The position numbers and the translations under genes were made by a program. The notes under the pieces are model-generated. The model had not been told where the DNA came from. It did not search any database and was given only the letters and a program-made list of their open reading frames with translations. From assembly GCA_019114305.1 (NCBI GenBank), contig DXFU01000071.1:1-41695 (forward strand): a DNA stretch of 41,695 nt. Reading direction: 5' to 3'. This stretch comes from Candidatus Hungatella pullicola. Its GTDB lineage: Bacteria; Bacillota; Clostridia; Lachnospirales; Lachnospiraceae. Shown here piece by piece: positions 1 to 7,889 of the stretch (positions are counted from its first letter, which is position 1; the number at the start of each line of letters is the position of its first letter).

Positions 1-230
1 GGGCGGAGCAGGCGGAACTGGAAAACGGCATTGACACCGAAAACCCATTCTTGACTGCGTTCCGGCAGTATCAGAACATCGACAAGCTGACACGGGATAT
101 TTTGATTGAATTAGTAGACCATATCAAGATACACGAGGGCGGCTATATCAGCATTGTATTCCGCTTTGCTGACGAGTTCCGCCGTATTCAAGAATTTATC
201 GAAGTCAATACACATAGCGAGGCGGTTTGA
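1..230 (+). CDS. Serine recombinase, C-terminal end only (5' part outside window)
   Basis: The reading frame is open from the first bases (codons in phase from position 3) to the TGA at 228-230, giving about 75 residues. The tail contains [23 protein letters not shown] spaced over its second half, which resembles the C-terminal end of large transposon serine recombinases of Clostridia (the region often called DUF4368). The family assignment rests on this tail alone, because the catalytic domain lies outside the window. Its 3' end points at a collagen-gene fragment about 45 bases away. That is the usual place for such a gene at the end of an integrated or conjugative element. It is a different protein from the recombinase at 619-2253. 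Confidence 0.7.
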   Translation, partial: AEQAELENGIDTENPFLTAFRQYQNIDKLTRDILIELVDHIKIHEGGYISIVFRFADEFRRIQEFIEVNTHSEAV

Positions 231-280
231 CAAAAAACCGCATTTTTGCAGATAGTCGCCTTTCCTAAATAAAACGCCCC
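1..280. mobile_element. Right end of a second serine-recombinase element inserted in the collagen-like gene
   Basis: Collagen GPX codons read on the minus strand run cleanly down to about 278 and then stop being collagen-like. The 50 bases between there and the recombinase stop codon at 230 are non-repetitive. The border is therefore placed at about 275-285. The rest of the element and its other junction lie to the left of the window, so the core dinucleotide cannot be defined here. Confidence 0.5.
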
Positions 281-515
281 AGTAGGTCCAGTGATACCGA
301 TAGGTCCGGTAGGCCCGGTAGGTCCGGTAGATCCGGTAGGCCCGGTAGGTCCAGTAATACCAGTAGGTCCAGTAATACCGGTAGGTCCAGTAGGCCCGGT
401 AGGTCCGGTAGGTCCGGCTGGTCCCATTGGACCTGTACTGCCGGCAGGCCCTGCAATTCCTTGCGGCCCTGTGGCCCCCGCAGGTCCCGGAGCACCGCCT
501 GGGCCTTGGGGACCT
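278..515 (-). pseudogene. Collagen-like protein gene, distal fragment without start or native end
   Basis: On the minus strand about 79 codons encode almost pure Gly-Pro-X triplets, first varied ([19 protein letters not shown]), then [12 protein letters not shown]. There is no usable start: reading upstream, the frame meets a TGA at about 545. The only in-frame ATG with the repeats behind it is the Met of GPM at 427. At the other end the repeats break off at about 278 at the border of a second element. The 5' part of the same gene is proposed to be at 9927-10142, because both pieces share CCTGTAG in the same codon phase (Pro-Val-Gly/Ala). Collagen-like proteins of this type in Clostridia and Bacilli are commonly spore-surface filaments; that role is inferred. 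Confidence 0.75.
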
Positions 516-540
516 ACAGGACCGTTATCATATGCTCAAC
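501..540. other. Low-coordinate attachment site of the 9.4-kb element
   Basis: The central dinucleotide AC is at 516-517 inside CTACAGG (514-520). The arm outside (501-515) is collagen coding sequence. The arm inside (518-540, 23 nt) ends in TGCTCAAC at 533-540, which is 15 nt from the dinucleotide. The matching site is at 9902-9941. The two inner arms are imperfect inverted repeats (15 of 23 positions), and the two outer arms match at 13 of 15. Confidence 0.7.
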
Positions 541-618
541 TGCCTTTCGTTAGTTGAAATCCTGTATGAAGAAAGTTAATTTCAGACGCAAGTAACTAAT
601 TGGCAGGTGGCAATGTGA

Positions 619-2253
619 TTATGGTTTCTTAAACTTAAAATATATGGTAATTTTTTTGTCCTCATGGATATAGATTGTATGGATCAAATGGAGCAGAAGA
701 GGCTGTGTAAGACAGGGAATATTTTTGTGGTGAAGAAAATAATTCAGGAAGGAGGGAGGGGAATCCAATGGAGGATTATCTGTTGACGGGGCTGAGTTTT
801 TTCCTGAAGAGGACAATTCTGATTTGAAGTTTTCTTCCATTGTGAGAAAATCAATGGACTCCTTCAGTCGTTTTTCCTGAGTATCCAGCCGCCTTTTTAC
901 AGATTCATATTGCTCCAGACTGATCAGACCTTCTTTCCAGTCCAGGTATAAAGAAGCAAAAAATTCCTGATTTTTTTCCAGTTCTTCTTTTCTGCGCTGA
1001 AGAGCAGAGAAAGGTCCAGTATTTGTTTCTGCAGAAGAGCCTATAGAAGAAATGTCTTCAATAAGCTTGGAAATTTGGGATATGCGGCTGATTTGCAGCT
1101 GGATTGAGCTGAGGACTGTCTTTTGCAGCTGATCCAGCCGTATAGAGTGACTTGTGCACAGAGATTTTGATTTTCGTTTATAGGTGGAACAGTTAAAATA
1201 AACGAATTTTTTTGCGGGCTTTCTGGTCATGGATTTTTTGCAGTCAGCGCATTTTAGGAGTCCGGAAAAAAGATGAGGCTTTCTTTGGTTTGGAGGTTGT
1301 CTGACAGACAGAGACTGCAGCTGGGAGGCCGCAAGAAACGTTTGGCTGTCAATGATAGGAGGAACCATGTTTGGTACACAGTACCAGCTGGATGGAGGAA
1401 GGGAAACGCGGCTGTGAATTTTGTAACTGATTACTTTTTGTTTTCCCTGTACCATAGTTCCAATGTACATTTTATTGTTAAGTATGGCGTTGACGGACGA
1501 ATAGCTCCATAGTCCATCGTGCCTTTCCATCTGCGGATTTCTGTATTTCAGTCCTTTGCTTTTTTTGTAGGCAGAAGGGCTCAGATACCCCATTTTGTTT
1601 AGTTTTTTTGAAATTTCCCCTTTACTGAATCCCTGTAGAAACCACTTGTAGATCATTTTAACCACTTGGGAAGCTTCTGAATCTATAAGCAAAAGATTTT
1701 TGTTTTCCGAACTTTTCCTATAACCGTAAGGAGCAAAAGCTCCTATAAATTCTCCACGTTTTCGTTTGTTGTCAAAAGTCCGCCGGATATCACAGGAAGT
1801 TTTGTAGGCGTATCGGTCGTTCATCAGGCCATTGATAGGAACTTCCAGTCCAAGAATACCTTCGGGATTGTAAAATGTATCAATCTCAGGATCTCCAAGG
1901 GTAATGAAACGGGTATGGAAGCGGGGAAAAAAGTTTTCCAGGAAGTATCCTTGGTCAGAATAATTGCGAAAAGCTCTGGAAAGGTTTTTGCATATGATAC
2001 AGTTGATTCTGCCTTCTTCCACGTCACGGATCATTCTCTGAAAATCCGGTCTGTCATAATCTGTGCCGGTTTTCCCGTCATCAATGTAAAAAGCAAAGTT
2101 CTGAAAATTTGTTCCAAAATGATTTTTAACATATTCTGTGAGAATATGTTTCTGATTTGTAACGCTAAGGCTTTCCTCTTTTCCGTCATCCCTGGAAAGG
2201 CGTATATACAGTCCGATTTGCCAGGATACAGGCGGCTGCCATGGATAAATCAT
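619..2253 (-). CDS. Large serine recombinase (site-specific integrase)
   Basis: This 544-residue protein has three recognisable parts. The catalytic resolvase domain carries the nucleophile in YIRLSRDD (Ser20), DDGKTGTDYDRP (58-69) and KNLSRAFRN (89-97). A recombinase domain covers about 160-270. A zinc ribbon has Cys335, Cys338, Cys355 and Cys366, followed by a coiled-coil-rich C-terminus, as expected for large serine integrases that catalyse both integration and excision at short att sites. The start at 2253 is preceded by AGGAG about 7 bases upstream. The gene ends about 100 bp from the proposed attachment site, so it is the likely enzyme for the 516-9926 element. The small ORF 2269-2379 lies 15 bp upstream in the same direction. 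It looks intact. Confidence 0.92.
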   Translation of the reverse strand: MIYPWQPPVSWQIGLYIRLSRDDGKEESLSVTNQKHILTEYVKNHFGTNFQNFAFYIDDGKTGTDYDRPDFQRMIRDVEEGRINCIICKNLSRAFRNYSDQGYFLENFFPRFHTRFITLGDPEIDTFYNPEGILGLEVPINGLMNDRYAYKTSCDIRRTFDNKRKRGEFIGAFAPYGYRKSSENKNLLLIDSEASQVVKMIYKWFLQGFSKGEISKKLNKMGYLSPSAYKKSKGLKYRNPQMERHDGLWSYSSVNAILNNKMYIGTMVQGKQKVISYKIHSRVSLPPSSWYCVPNMVPPIIDSQTFLAASQLQSLSVRQPPNQRKPHLFSGLLKCADCKKSMTRKPAKKFVYFNCSTYKRKSKSLCTSHSIRLDQLQKTVLSSIQLQISRISQISKLIEDISSIGSSAETNTGPFSALQRRKEELEKNQEFFASLYLDWKEGLISLEQYESVKRRLDTQEKRLKESIDFLTMEENFKSELSSSGKNSAPSTDNPPLDSPPSFLNYFLHHKNIPCLTQPLLLHLIHTIYIHEDKKITIYFKFKKP

Positions 2254-2268
2254 AGAAATCTCCTGACT

Positions 2269-2379
2269 TCATTCTTCTTTTAAACTTATAAAAAATTCTT
2301 TCAGCAGTGTTTCCAAATCGGGTCCATTTTCTGTAAAAACGCAGTCTGCGTCTAACTGAGTTTCCTGCGGTTCATCCAT
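2269..2379 (-). CDS. Small acidic protein upstream of the recombinase
   Basis: This 36-residue ORF starts with ATG at 2379 behind AAGGAG at a good distance. It ends 15 bp before the recombinase start, so the two are probably cotranscribed. It is acidic (MDEPQETQLDAD at the N-terminus) and ends in a short hydrophobic/charged helix, LETLLKEFF. Small ORFs with such LL-x-EFF tails often precede serine recombinases in Clostridia. A role as recombination directionality factor or regulator is only a guess. A longer reading frame extends upstream but lacks a ribosome binding site. Confidence 0.55.
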   Translation of the reverse strand: MDEPQETQLDADCVFTENGPDLETLLKEFFISLKEE

Positions 2380-2730
2380 TGTTTTATTCTCCTTTTCATA
2401 AAAGCTTATTAAAAATGTATGTATACCCGGCTGTCCATTATGAAATATCAGTATGAAAAAGTACAGGCGGGAAGCTGTTTGAAGCAGAATGTTTTTCCCT
2501 TTTTCAATCTGCCTCGTTAGACTTACGGGTAAGCTGTGTCTATGGATTGAAATTTGCATGGACATAAAAATGGAATTATAGTGCAAATAAAGCACAGAAA
2601 AATGCAAGTAATTTTATAACTTTGGAAGTAAAATAGAAATAGAAACATATAGATGAAAAGCAAAATGGAGGTTTTGTGAAAGTGCATTCCTCCATGACCG
2701 GAATAAGCATATAGGAAAGGTGGATGTACA
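2380..2730. other. Intergenic region between recombinase operon and GH13 gene
   Basis: These 351 bases separate divergent genes. They are A+T rich. No well-spaced sigma-A promoter, operator palindrome or RNA structure was recognised on either strand. The ribosome binding site of the GH13 gene (GGAAAGGTGG) is at the right edge. Confidence 0.5.
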
Positions 2731-4413
2731 ATGGAAAAGAAATGGTGGCATAAAAAAACAGCATACCAGATTTATCCCAAAAGTTTTTATGATTCCAATG
2801 GAGATGGAATAGGAGATATTCAGGGAATTATTCAGAAACTGGACTATTTGAAAGAACTGGGCGTTGATATTCTGTGGCTTTCACCGGTATACCTTTCTCC
2901 CTGTGCGGATCAGGGCTATGATATTGCAGATTATTACCGTATTGATCCCCAGTTTGGCACTATGGAGGATATGGATCAGCTGCTGGAGGAAGCGAAGAAG
3001 AGAGAGATGCATATTTTGATGGATCTGGTAGTCAATCATTGTTCAGACGAGCATGAATGGTTTAAGAAAGCCTGCCAGGATCCACAAGGAGAGTATGGAA
3101 AATATTTTTACATAGAAGAAAAGAAAGATGGAAAGCTGCCATGCAATTGGCGTTCGTATTTCGGCGGAAATGTGTGGGAACCGATTCCGGGAACGGACAA
3201 ATACTATCTTCATCTCTTTCATAAAAAGCAGCCGGATTTAAACTGGGAGAATCCTAAAGTGAGAGAGGAAGTATATAAAATGGTAAACTGGTGGCTGGAT
3301 AAAGGACTGGCAGGTTTCCGAATTGATGCCATTATTAATATAAAAAAGCCCTTGCCATTTAAGGATTATCCGGCTGACCGAGAAGACGGACTGTGTGATA
3401 TGGGGCAGGTGCTGGCGGATGCAAGAGGAATCGGACAGTTTTTAGGTGAGATGCGGGATACCTGCTTTCTTCCTCATGGGGCTTTTACTGTAGGAGAAGT
3501 GTTTAATGTGCGTAAAGAGGAGATCAGAGATTTTATAGGAGAACAGGGATATTTCTCTTCCATGTTTGATTTTAGCCAGACTGTGGAGGGGAAATCCGCA
3601 AAAGGCTGGTATGCCAGCCAAATCCCAAGCCCAGATGATTACAAAAGATGCTGCTTTGAAAGCCAGAAGACTGCCCAAGGAATAGGATATTTATCTAATA
3701 TTATAGAAAATCATGATGAACCCAGGGGAGTCAGTCATTATCTTCCGCCGGAGGGACGGCAGGAAAAAGGAAAGAAACTTCTGGCCGCCATGTATTTTAT
3801 GCTCAAAGGACTGCCTTTTATTTATCAGGGACAGGAGCTGGGAATGGAGAATTCTGTATATCAGTCTATAGAGGATATTGACGATGTGGGAAGCAAGGAT
3901 GAATACAGACGCTGTCTGGAAATGGGCTGCAGCGAGAAGGAAGCCCTGGATATTGTGGGCCATTATACCAGAGATAATGCCAGAACACCCTTCCAGTGGA
4001 GTTGTGAGGAAAATGGAGGCTTTACCAAGGGCAAACCATGGCTGAATTTAAATCCCAATTATAAAACCATTAATGCAGAAAGCCAGGTGGGAAAAGAAGA
4101 CAGTATTTATTCCTTCTACCAGAAACTGATCAGACTGAGAAAGAATCCCCAATGGCAGGAAACCATTGTTTATGGGGAGACGGTTCCGATTTTAGAGAAA
4201 GAAGAGAATCTGATGGCCTATTACCGAAAAGGAGAAGGTCAGACAATACTGGTTTTGGGGAATTTCAGCGGGGATGAAAAAAATGTGAATCTGGCTCAAT
4301 TGGATTGGAGCAGAGCCCAGATCCTTCTCTCCAACGATCAGCTGGAAGAAAGAGAGAAGGGGAGGGTTACACTCCAGCCGTGGCAGTGCGCAGTAATTGG
4401 CATCAGTCAGTAG
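2731..4413 (+). CDS. GH13 alpha-glucosidase (oligo-1,6-glucosidase / maltase type)
   Basis: The 560-residue length is typical of GH13 subfamily 31 enzymes. The conserved regions are all present: calcium-loop motif DSNGDGIGD (21-29), region I DLVVNH (98-103), nucleophile Asp199 in GFRIDAI, acid/base Glu256 in TVGEVFN, and Asp329 in ENHDEPR. There is no signal peptide, so it acts in the cytoplasm on imported alpha-glucosides. The residue after the nucleophile is Ala200. In this subfamily Val at that place goes with alpha-1,6 and Ala/Thr with alpha-1,4 preference, so maltose-like substrates are favoured, but this is inference. It lies beside an ABC importer and AraC/LacI regulators. It is one more cargo gene of the 516-9926 element. 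Confidence 0.93.
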   Translation: MEKKWWHKKTAYQIYPKSFYDSNGDGIGDIQGIIQKLDYLKELGVDILWLSPVYLSPCADQGYDIADYYRIDPQFGTMEDMDQLLEEAKKREMHILMDLVVNHCSDEHEWFKKACQDPQGEYGKYFYIEEKKDGKLPCNWRSYFGGNVWEPIPGTDKYYLHLFHKKQPDLNWENPKVREEVYKMVNWWLDKGLAGFRIDAIINIKKPLPFKDYPADREDGLCDMGQVLADARGIGQFLGEMRDTCFLPHGAFTVGEVFNVRKEEIRDFIGEQGYFSSMFDFSQTVEGKSAKGWYASQIPSPDDYKRCCFESQKTAQGIGYLSNIIENHDEPRGVSHYLPPEGRQEKGKKLLAAMYFMLKGLPFIYQGQELGMENSVYQSIEDIDDVGSKDEYRRCLEMGCSEKEALDIVGHYTRDNARTPFQWSCEENGGFTKGKPWLNLNPNYKTINAESQVGKEDSIYSFYQKLIRLRKNPQWQETIVYGETVPILEKEENLMAYYRKGEGQTILVLGNFSGDEKNVNLAQLDWSRAQILLSNDQLEEREKGRVTLQPWQCAVIGISQ

Positions 4414-4455
4414 CTTTCGGCCCAATCGACAGACAGCGGCTGCAGACGAAAAGCT
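4412..4455. terminator. Possible hairpin between convergent genes
   Basis: AGCTTTCG (4412-4419) can pair with CGAAAAGCT (4447-4455) with one bulged base. It lies between the end of the GH13 gene and the end of the AraC gene. There is no clear T-run, so this is a weak call. Confidence 0.3.
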
Positions 4456-4460
4456 GAGGG

Positions 4461-5348
4461 TCAGCCTGTTCCTAAGGGGAGGCGTCTTCTGTAATCAGAA
4501 GGCGTGACTCCCTTATCTTTTTTAAACAGGCGGACAAAATAGCTTAAATTTTCAAATCCGCACTGAAGGCTGATTTCCATAACAGGAAGGTCTGTTTCTT
4601 CAAGGAGACGGCAGGCTTTTTCCAGGCGAAGACCATTGACATACTGGGTAAAGGTTTTGCCGAACTGATGCTTAAAATATTTGCAGAAGTAATTAGCGCT
4701 CATAAAACAGATAGAGGCAACATCGTCCACCAGTATTTTCTCACTTATATGCTCCTGAAGGTAAGAGACAATGTTTTTCATGGTATCCAGCTTTTTTTCA
4801 TGGAAAGCAGACCGGTTCTCCTGGGAGAAAATGAGACAGTTCTGTTGAATCAGACAGGCCAGAATCTGCAGGAGAAAAGCTTTAACAGCCATTTGATATC
4901 CAGCAGATTTCAGGGAACAGCAGGAACAGATCCCGGTGATGCATTCCCTTACCGTATTATAGCAAATATCGCCAGGCTTTAAAAAAGACGGAAAGAATAA
5001 TTTTTTCTGAATCAGGGGCAGAAGATATTTCTGCTGACAGTAGTCATAAAAATCAAAGGATAAAAATTCCAGGGGAAATACCAGGGCATCGTAAGTGGTG
5101 CCTGGGGCAAGGGAATCCAGATTGTGAAGCTCTTCCCGGTTAATAAAAATAATGGTGTCCTTTTCAACAATATGGGGCGATCCATTGATAAAAAGACGGA
5201 TGGAGCCCTTTTGAAGATAAATGATTTCTGTATCCGGATGCCAGTGGCAGGAGACATAGAAATTACCGCTGGCATCGCAGGTATGGTATCTTTCAAAAGG
5301 AAAGAGAAAGGAGCCCCTCTGCGTCTGTTCTTTTAAATTCTCATTCAT
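4461..5348 (-). CDS. AraC-family transcriptional regulator with cupin sensor domain
   Basis: The protein has 295 residues. An N-terminal cupin-like sensor (CHWHPDTEIIYLQKGS, about 30-45) is followed by a C-terminal AraC DNA-binding domain with two helix-turn-helix units. These are recognised from VDDVASICFMSANYFCKYFK and from the GFENLSYFVRLFKKDKGVTP family signature spread over the last 40 residues. The start at 5348 (MNENLK) is chosen over one 42 codons upstream, because GGGAGG lies 5 bases before it and the upstream extension is hydrophobic and unlike the family. It is divergent from the binding-protein gene and convergent with the GH13 gene. It probably activates the alpha-glucoside genes in response to a sugar. 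Confidence 0.9.
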   Translation of the reverse strand: MNENLKEQTQRGSFLFPFERYHTCDASGNFYVSCHWHPDTEIIYLQKGSIRLFINGSPHIVEKDTIIFINREELHNLDSLAPGTTYDALVFPLEFLSFDFYDYCQQKYLLPLIQKKLFFPSFLKPGDICYNTVRECITGICSCCSLKSAGYQMAVKAFLLQILACLIQQNCLIFSQENRSAFHEKKLDTMKNIVSYLQEHISEKILVDDVASICFMSANYFCKYFKHQFGKTFTQYVNGLRLEKACRLLEETDLPVMEISLQCGFENLSYFVRLFKKDKGVTPSDYRRRLPLGTG

Positions 5349-5489
5349 AATATCCTCCCATGGAACATGCAGTTTGATTGCTTGCTGCATTGTCTCATTA
5401 TAGCAGTGGAAGAGAGAGAAGTAAACAAGTAATTTTTGTGAAAAATGCATAATAAAAAACGTGATAAATAACAAAAAACATAAAAATAG

Positions 5490-5518
5490 TTGACTTTCCT
5501 ATTGGGGAATGATATATT
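5490..5518 (+). promoter_or_regulatory. Sigma-A promoter of the sugar ABC operon
   Basis: TTGACT (5490-5495) and TATATT (5513-5518) are separated by exactly 17 bases. Transcription should start near 5525, just before the operator palindrome at 5535-5552. Confidence 0.85.
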
Positions 5519-5534
5519 GAAACCACCGATTGGA

Positions 5535-5552
5535 AACGTTACCGGTAACGTT
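5535..5552. promoter_or_regulatory. LacI-family operator (perfect 18-nt palindrome)
   Basis: AACGTTACCGGTAACGTT is identical to its reverse complement and has the central CG-rich dyad typical of LacI/GalR operators. It covers roughly +10 to +28 of the promoter at 5490-5518, a repressing position. The LacI-family gene at 8800-9831, at the end of the same cluster, is the obvious ligand. Confidence 0.85.
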
Positions 5553-5640
5553 ACTGAAAACGATACTAAAAAGAAAATTACAGGCTGATAAGACGGGCAT
5601 GAATGAATCATTAAAGTTAAATTTAAAGGAGGAAATGATT

Positions 5641-6966
5641 ATGAAAAAGAGATTCGCTACAGCGATGCTTGCAGCCGCAGCAATGGCAGCAGCCCTTACA
5701 GGATGTTCTTCAGGGGGACAAGACGATAATGTTGGAAAGGTTTATTATCTTAATTTCAAACCGGAAGTAACAGACGTGTGGGAAGAGCTTGCTCAGGTCT
5801 ATACAGATGAAACAGGTGTTGAGGTTAAGGTGGTAACTGCGGCAGGAGGAAATTATGAGTCAACTCTTAAATCTGAGATTGCAAAATCCGATGCCCCTAC
5901 CTTATTCCAGATCAATGGTCCTGTAGGCTATCAGTCATGGAAGGACTACTGTGCCGACTTATCAGACAGTGAGTTTTACAACGCTCTTACAGATAAATCA
6001 TTGGCTATTACCGGAGAAGACGGAGGCGTTTACGGAATTCCATATACCATTGAGGGATACGGTATTATCTATAACAATGCCATTATGGAAAAATACTTTG
6101 CCACAAATTCTCCAGTGGTTTCTTCTGTTGATGAGATCAATAATTTTGATACTTTGAAAGCCGTTGTAGAAGATATGCAGGCAAAGAAAGATGAGCTGGG
6201 CATTGAAGGCGTCTTTGCATCCACTTCACTTCTTCCAGGTGAAGAATGGAGATGGCAGACCCATACAGCAAATCTTCCTATTTATCAGGAATATCAGGAT
6301 AAAGGCGTATCTGATTTGGATGAGATTGAATTTACCTACTCTGATAACTTCAAGGATATTTTTGATCTGTATTTAAATAACTCCACAACAGATCCAAAGA
6401 TGCTGGGAAGCAAGGGAGTAAACGATTCCATGGCTGAATTTGCTTTGGGACAGGCCGCTATGGTACAAAATGGAAACTGGGCATGGAGTCAGATTGCAGG
6501 AGTATCCGGTAATGTGGTACAGGCAGAAGATGTTGGATTCCTTCCAATCTATATGGGGCTTCCCGATGAAGAGGATCAGGGTATCTGCGTAGGTACAGAG
6601 AATTACTTCTGCATTAACAAGCAGACATCAGAGGCAAATCAGCAGGCATCACTTGATTTTGTTTACTGGCTGATTAATTCTGAGACAGGTAAGGATTATA
6701 TGACCAATAAGCTGGGCAATATTGCGCCATTTTCCACCTTCTCTGATGATGAAAAGCCGGCGGATCCACTGGCAGTATCCATGCTGGATTATATGGAAAG
6801 CGGAAAGAATAATATTCCATGGATCTTTACTACCTTCCCAAGCCAGACCTTTAAGGATAATTTCGGAAGCGCTCTTTTGGAGTATGCTCAGGGAACGATG
6901 ACCTGGGATGATGTAAAGGCCACTGTAATAGAACAGTGGAAGGTTGAGAAAGCGGCAGCCAAATAG
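5641..6966 (+). CDS. Sugar ABC transporter substrate-binding lipoprotein
   Basis: This 441-residue protein has a lipoprotein signal: KKR charged start, Ala-rich hydrophobic core and lipobox LTGC with Cys22. It therefore sits on the outer face of the membrane. The rest has the layout of family-1 extracellular solute-binding proteins (MalE-like), including YGIPYTIEGYGIIYN near residue 125 and ENYFCINKQTSEANQQASLDF-type closing motifs near 320-340 (quoted in part). The start at 5641 has AAAGGAGG upstream; the longer frame to 5530 crosses the operator and is rejected. The two permeases follow. No ATPase gene is present, so a shared MsmK-type ATPase elsewhere is likely needed. The nearby GH13 suggests maltose or another alpha-glucoside as ligand. 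Confidence 0.92.
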   Translation: MKKRFATAMLAAAAMAAALTGCSSGGQDDNVGKVYYLNFKPEVTDVWEELAQVYTDETGVEVKVVTAAGGNYESTLKSEIAKSDAPTLFQINGPVGYQSWKDYCADLSDSEFYNALTDKSLAITGEDGGVYGIPYTIEGYGIIYNNAIMEKYFATNSPVVSSVDEINNFDTLKAVVEDMQAKKDELGIEGVFASTSLLPGEEWRWQTHTANLPIYQEYQDKGVSDLDEIEFTYSDNFKDIFDLYLNNSTTDPKMLGSKGVNDSMAEFALGQAAMVQNGNWAWSQIAGVSGNVVQAEDVGFLPIYMGLPDEEDQGICVGTENYFCINKQTSEANQQASLDFVYWLINSETGKDYMTNKLGNIAPFSTFSDDEKPADPLAVSMLDYMESGKNNIPWIFTTFPSQTFKDNFGSALLEYAQGTMTWDDVKATVIEQWKVEKAAAK

Positions 6967-6984
6967 AACAATTAAAATATGGAC

Positions 6985-7029
6985 GGAAAAGGTGAGCGGC
7001 TTCTGTTTTTAGAAGACTCACCTTTTTCC
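6985..7029 (+). terminator. Intercistronic hairpin / attenuator
   Basis: GGAAAAGGTGAG (6985-6996) pairs with CTCACCTTTTTCC (7017-7029), and an inner CTTCT/AGAAG extends the stem. It lies between the binding-protein gene and the first permease. It fits the common arrangement that keeps binding-protein transcripts more abundant than permease transcripts. Confidence 0.7.
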
Positions 7030-7046
7030 ACAAAAGGAGAGGAAAT

Positions 7047-7889
7047 ATGGGAAAGCCAAAGAAAAAATATTTTGCGATTTTTGTTCTTCCTACATTGCTT
7101 GCGTTCCTGATCGCGTTTTTCATTCCATTTATATTGGGAATTTATTTATCATTCTGTGATTTTACAACTGTAACCAACGCAACCTTTGTCGGCCTGACCA
7201 ATTATGTCAATGCGTTTACCAATCAAAACTTTTTAAACGCCCTTTGGTTTACTGTAAAATTTGCGGTTGTGGCTATTATTACTATTAATGTATGCGGTTT
7301 TACCTTAGCCCTTATGCTTACTCAGGGACTGAAAGGGACCAATTTGTTCCGCACTGTTTTCTTTATGCCGAACCTGATAGGAGGTATTGTACTGGGATAT
7401 ATCTGGCAGTCCATGATCAACGGTGTTTTGGCCAATATGGGCGTGACCATGCTGATGGATCCGAAGTATGGATATTGGGGATTGATCATTCTGATGAACT
7501 GGCAGCTGATCGGATACATTATGATTATTTACATTGCTGGACTGCAGAATGTGTCTACAGATGTGCTGGAAGCGGCAAAAATTGACGGAGCCAGCAGATG
7601 GCAGACGTTGTTCCGGGTGACAATACCTATGGTAATGCCGTCTATTACCATCTGCCTGTTCCTGACAATTGCCAATTCCTTTAAGATGTTTGACCAGAAC
7701 CTGGCTCTTACCGGCGGCGGTCCGTCTAATAAAACGACTATGCTGGCTCTGGATATTTACGATACTTTTTACGGCAAGGTAGGATTTGAAGGCGTTGGGC
7801 AGGCTAAGGCCGTAATATTCTTCATTATTGTTGCAGGAATCGCCATGGCTCAGCTGGTATTTACAAGGAAGAAGGAGGTAGAAAGCTAA
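7047..7889 (+). CDS. Sugar ABC transporter permease (MalF/UgpA type)
   Basis: The 280 residues hold six predicted membrane helices, the first being IFVLPTLLAFLIAFFIPF near residues 10-27. The cytoplasmic EAA loop reads EAAKIDGAS followed by LFRVTIP, the contact site for the ATPase. GGGPSNKTTMLALDIYDTFY-type sequence before the last helix is characteristic of CUT1 family permeases. The start is supported by AGGAGAGG 5-7 bases upstream. It overlaps the next permease by one base (TAATG), so the two are translationally coupled. With the lipoprotein at 5641 it forms an importer. Confidence 0.93.
   Translation: MGKPKKKYFAIFVLPTLLAFLIAFFIPFILGIYLSFCDFTTVTNATFVGLTNYVNAFTNQNFLNALWFTVKFAVVAIITINVCGFTLALMLTQGLKGTNLFRTVFFMPNLIGGIVLGYIWQSMINGVLANMGVTMLMDPKYGYWGLIILMNWQLIGYIMIIYIAGLQNVSTDVLEAAKIDGASRWQTLFRVTIPMVMPSITICLFLTIANSFKMFDQNLALTGGGPSNKTTMLALDIYDTFYGKVGFEGVGQAKAVIFFIIVAGIAMAQLVFTRKKEVES

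Noticed and set aside
278-520. Short regular repeats suggesting a CRISPR or minisatellite
   Set aside because: The 9- and 18-base periodicity is that of GPX codons; there are no spacers of constant length and no cas genes.
291-557. Plus-strand ORF rich in Gly-Pro-Val
   Set aside because: It is the antisense reading of the collagen GGNCC repeats, which give Gly-Pro on both strands; it has no ribosome binding site.
5530-5640. N-terminal extension of the binding protein from 5530
   Set aside because: It would start inside the operator region and place the lipoprotein signal in the middle of the protein.
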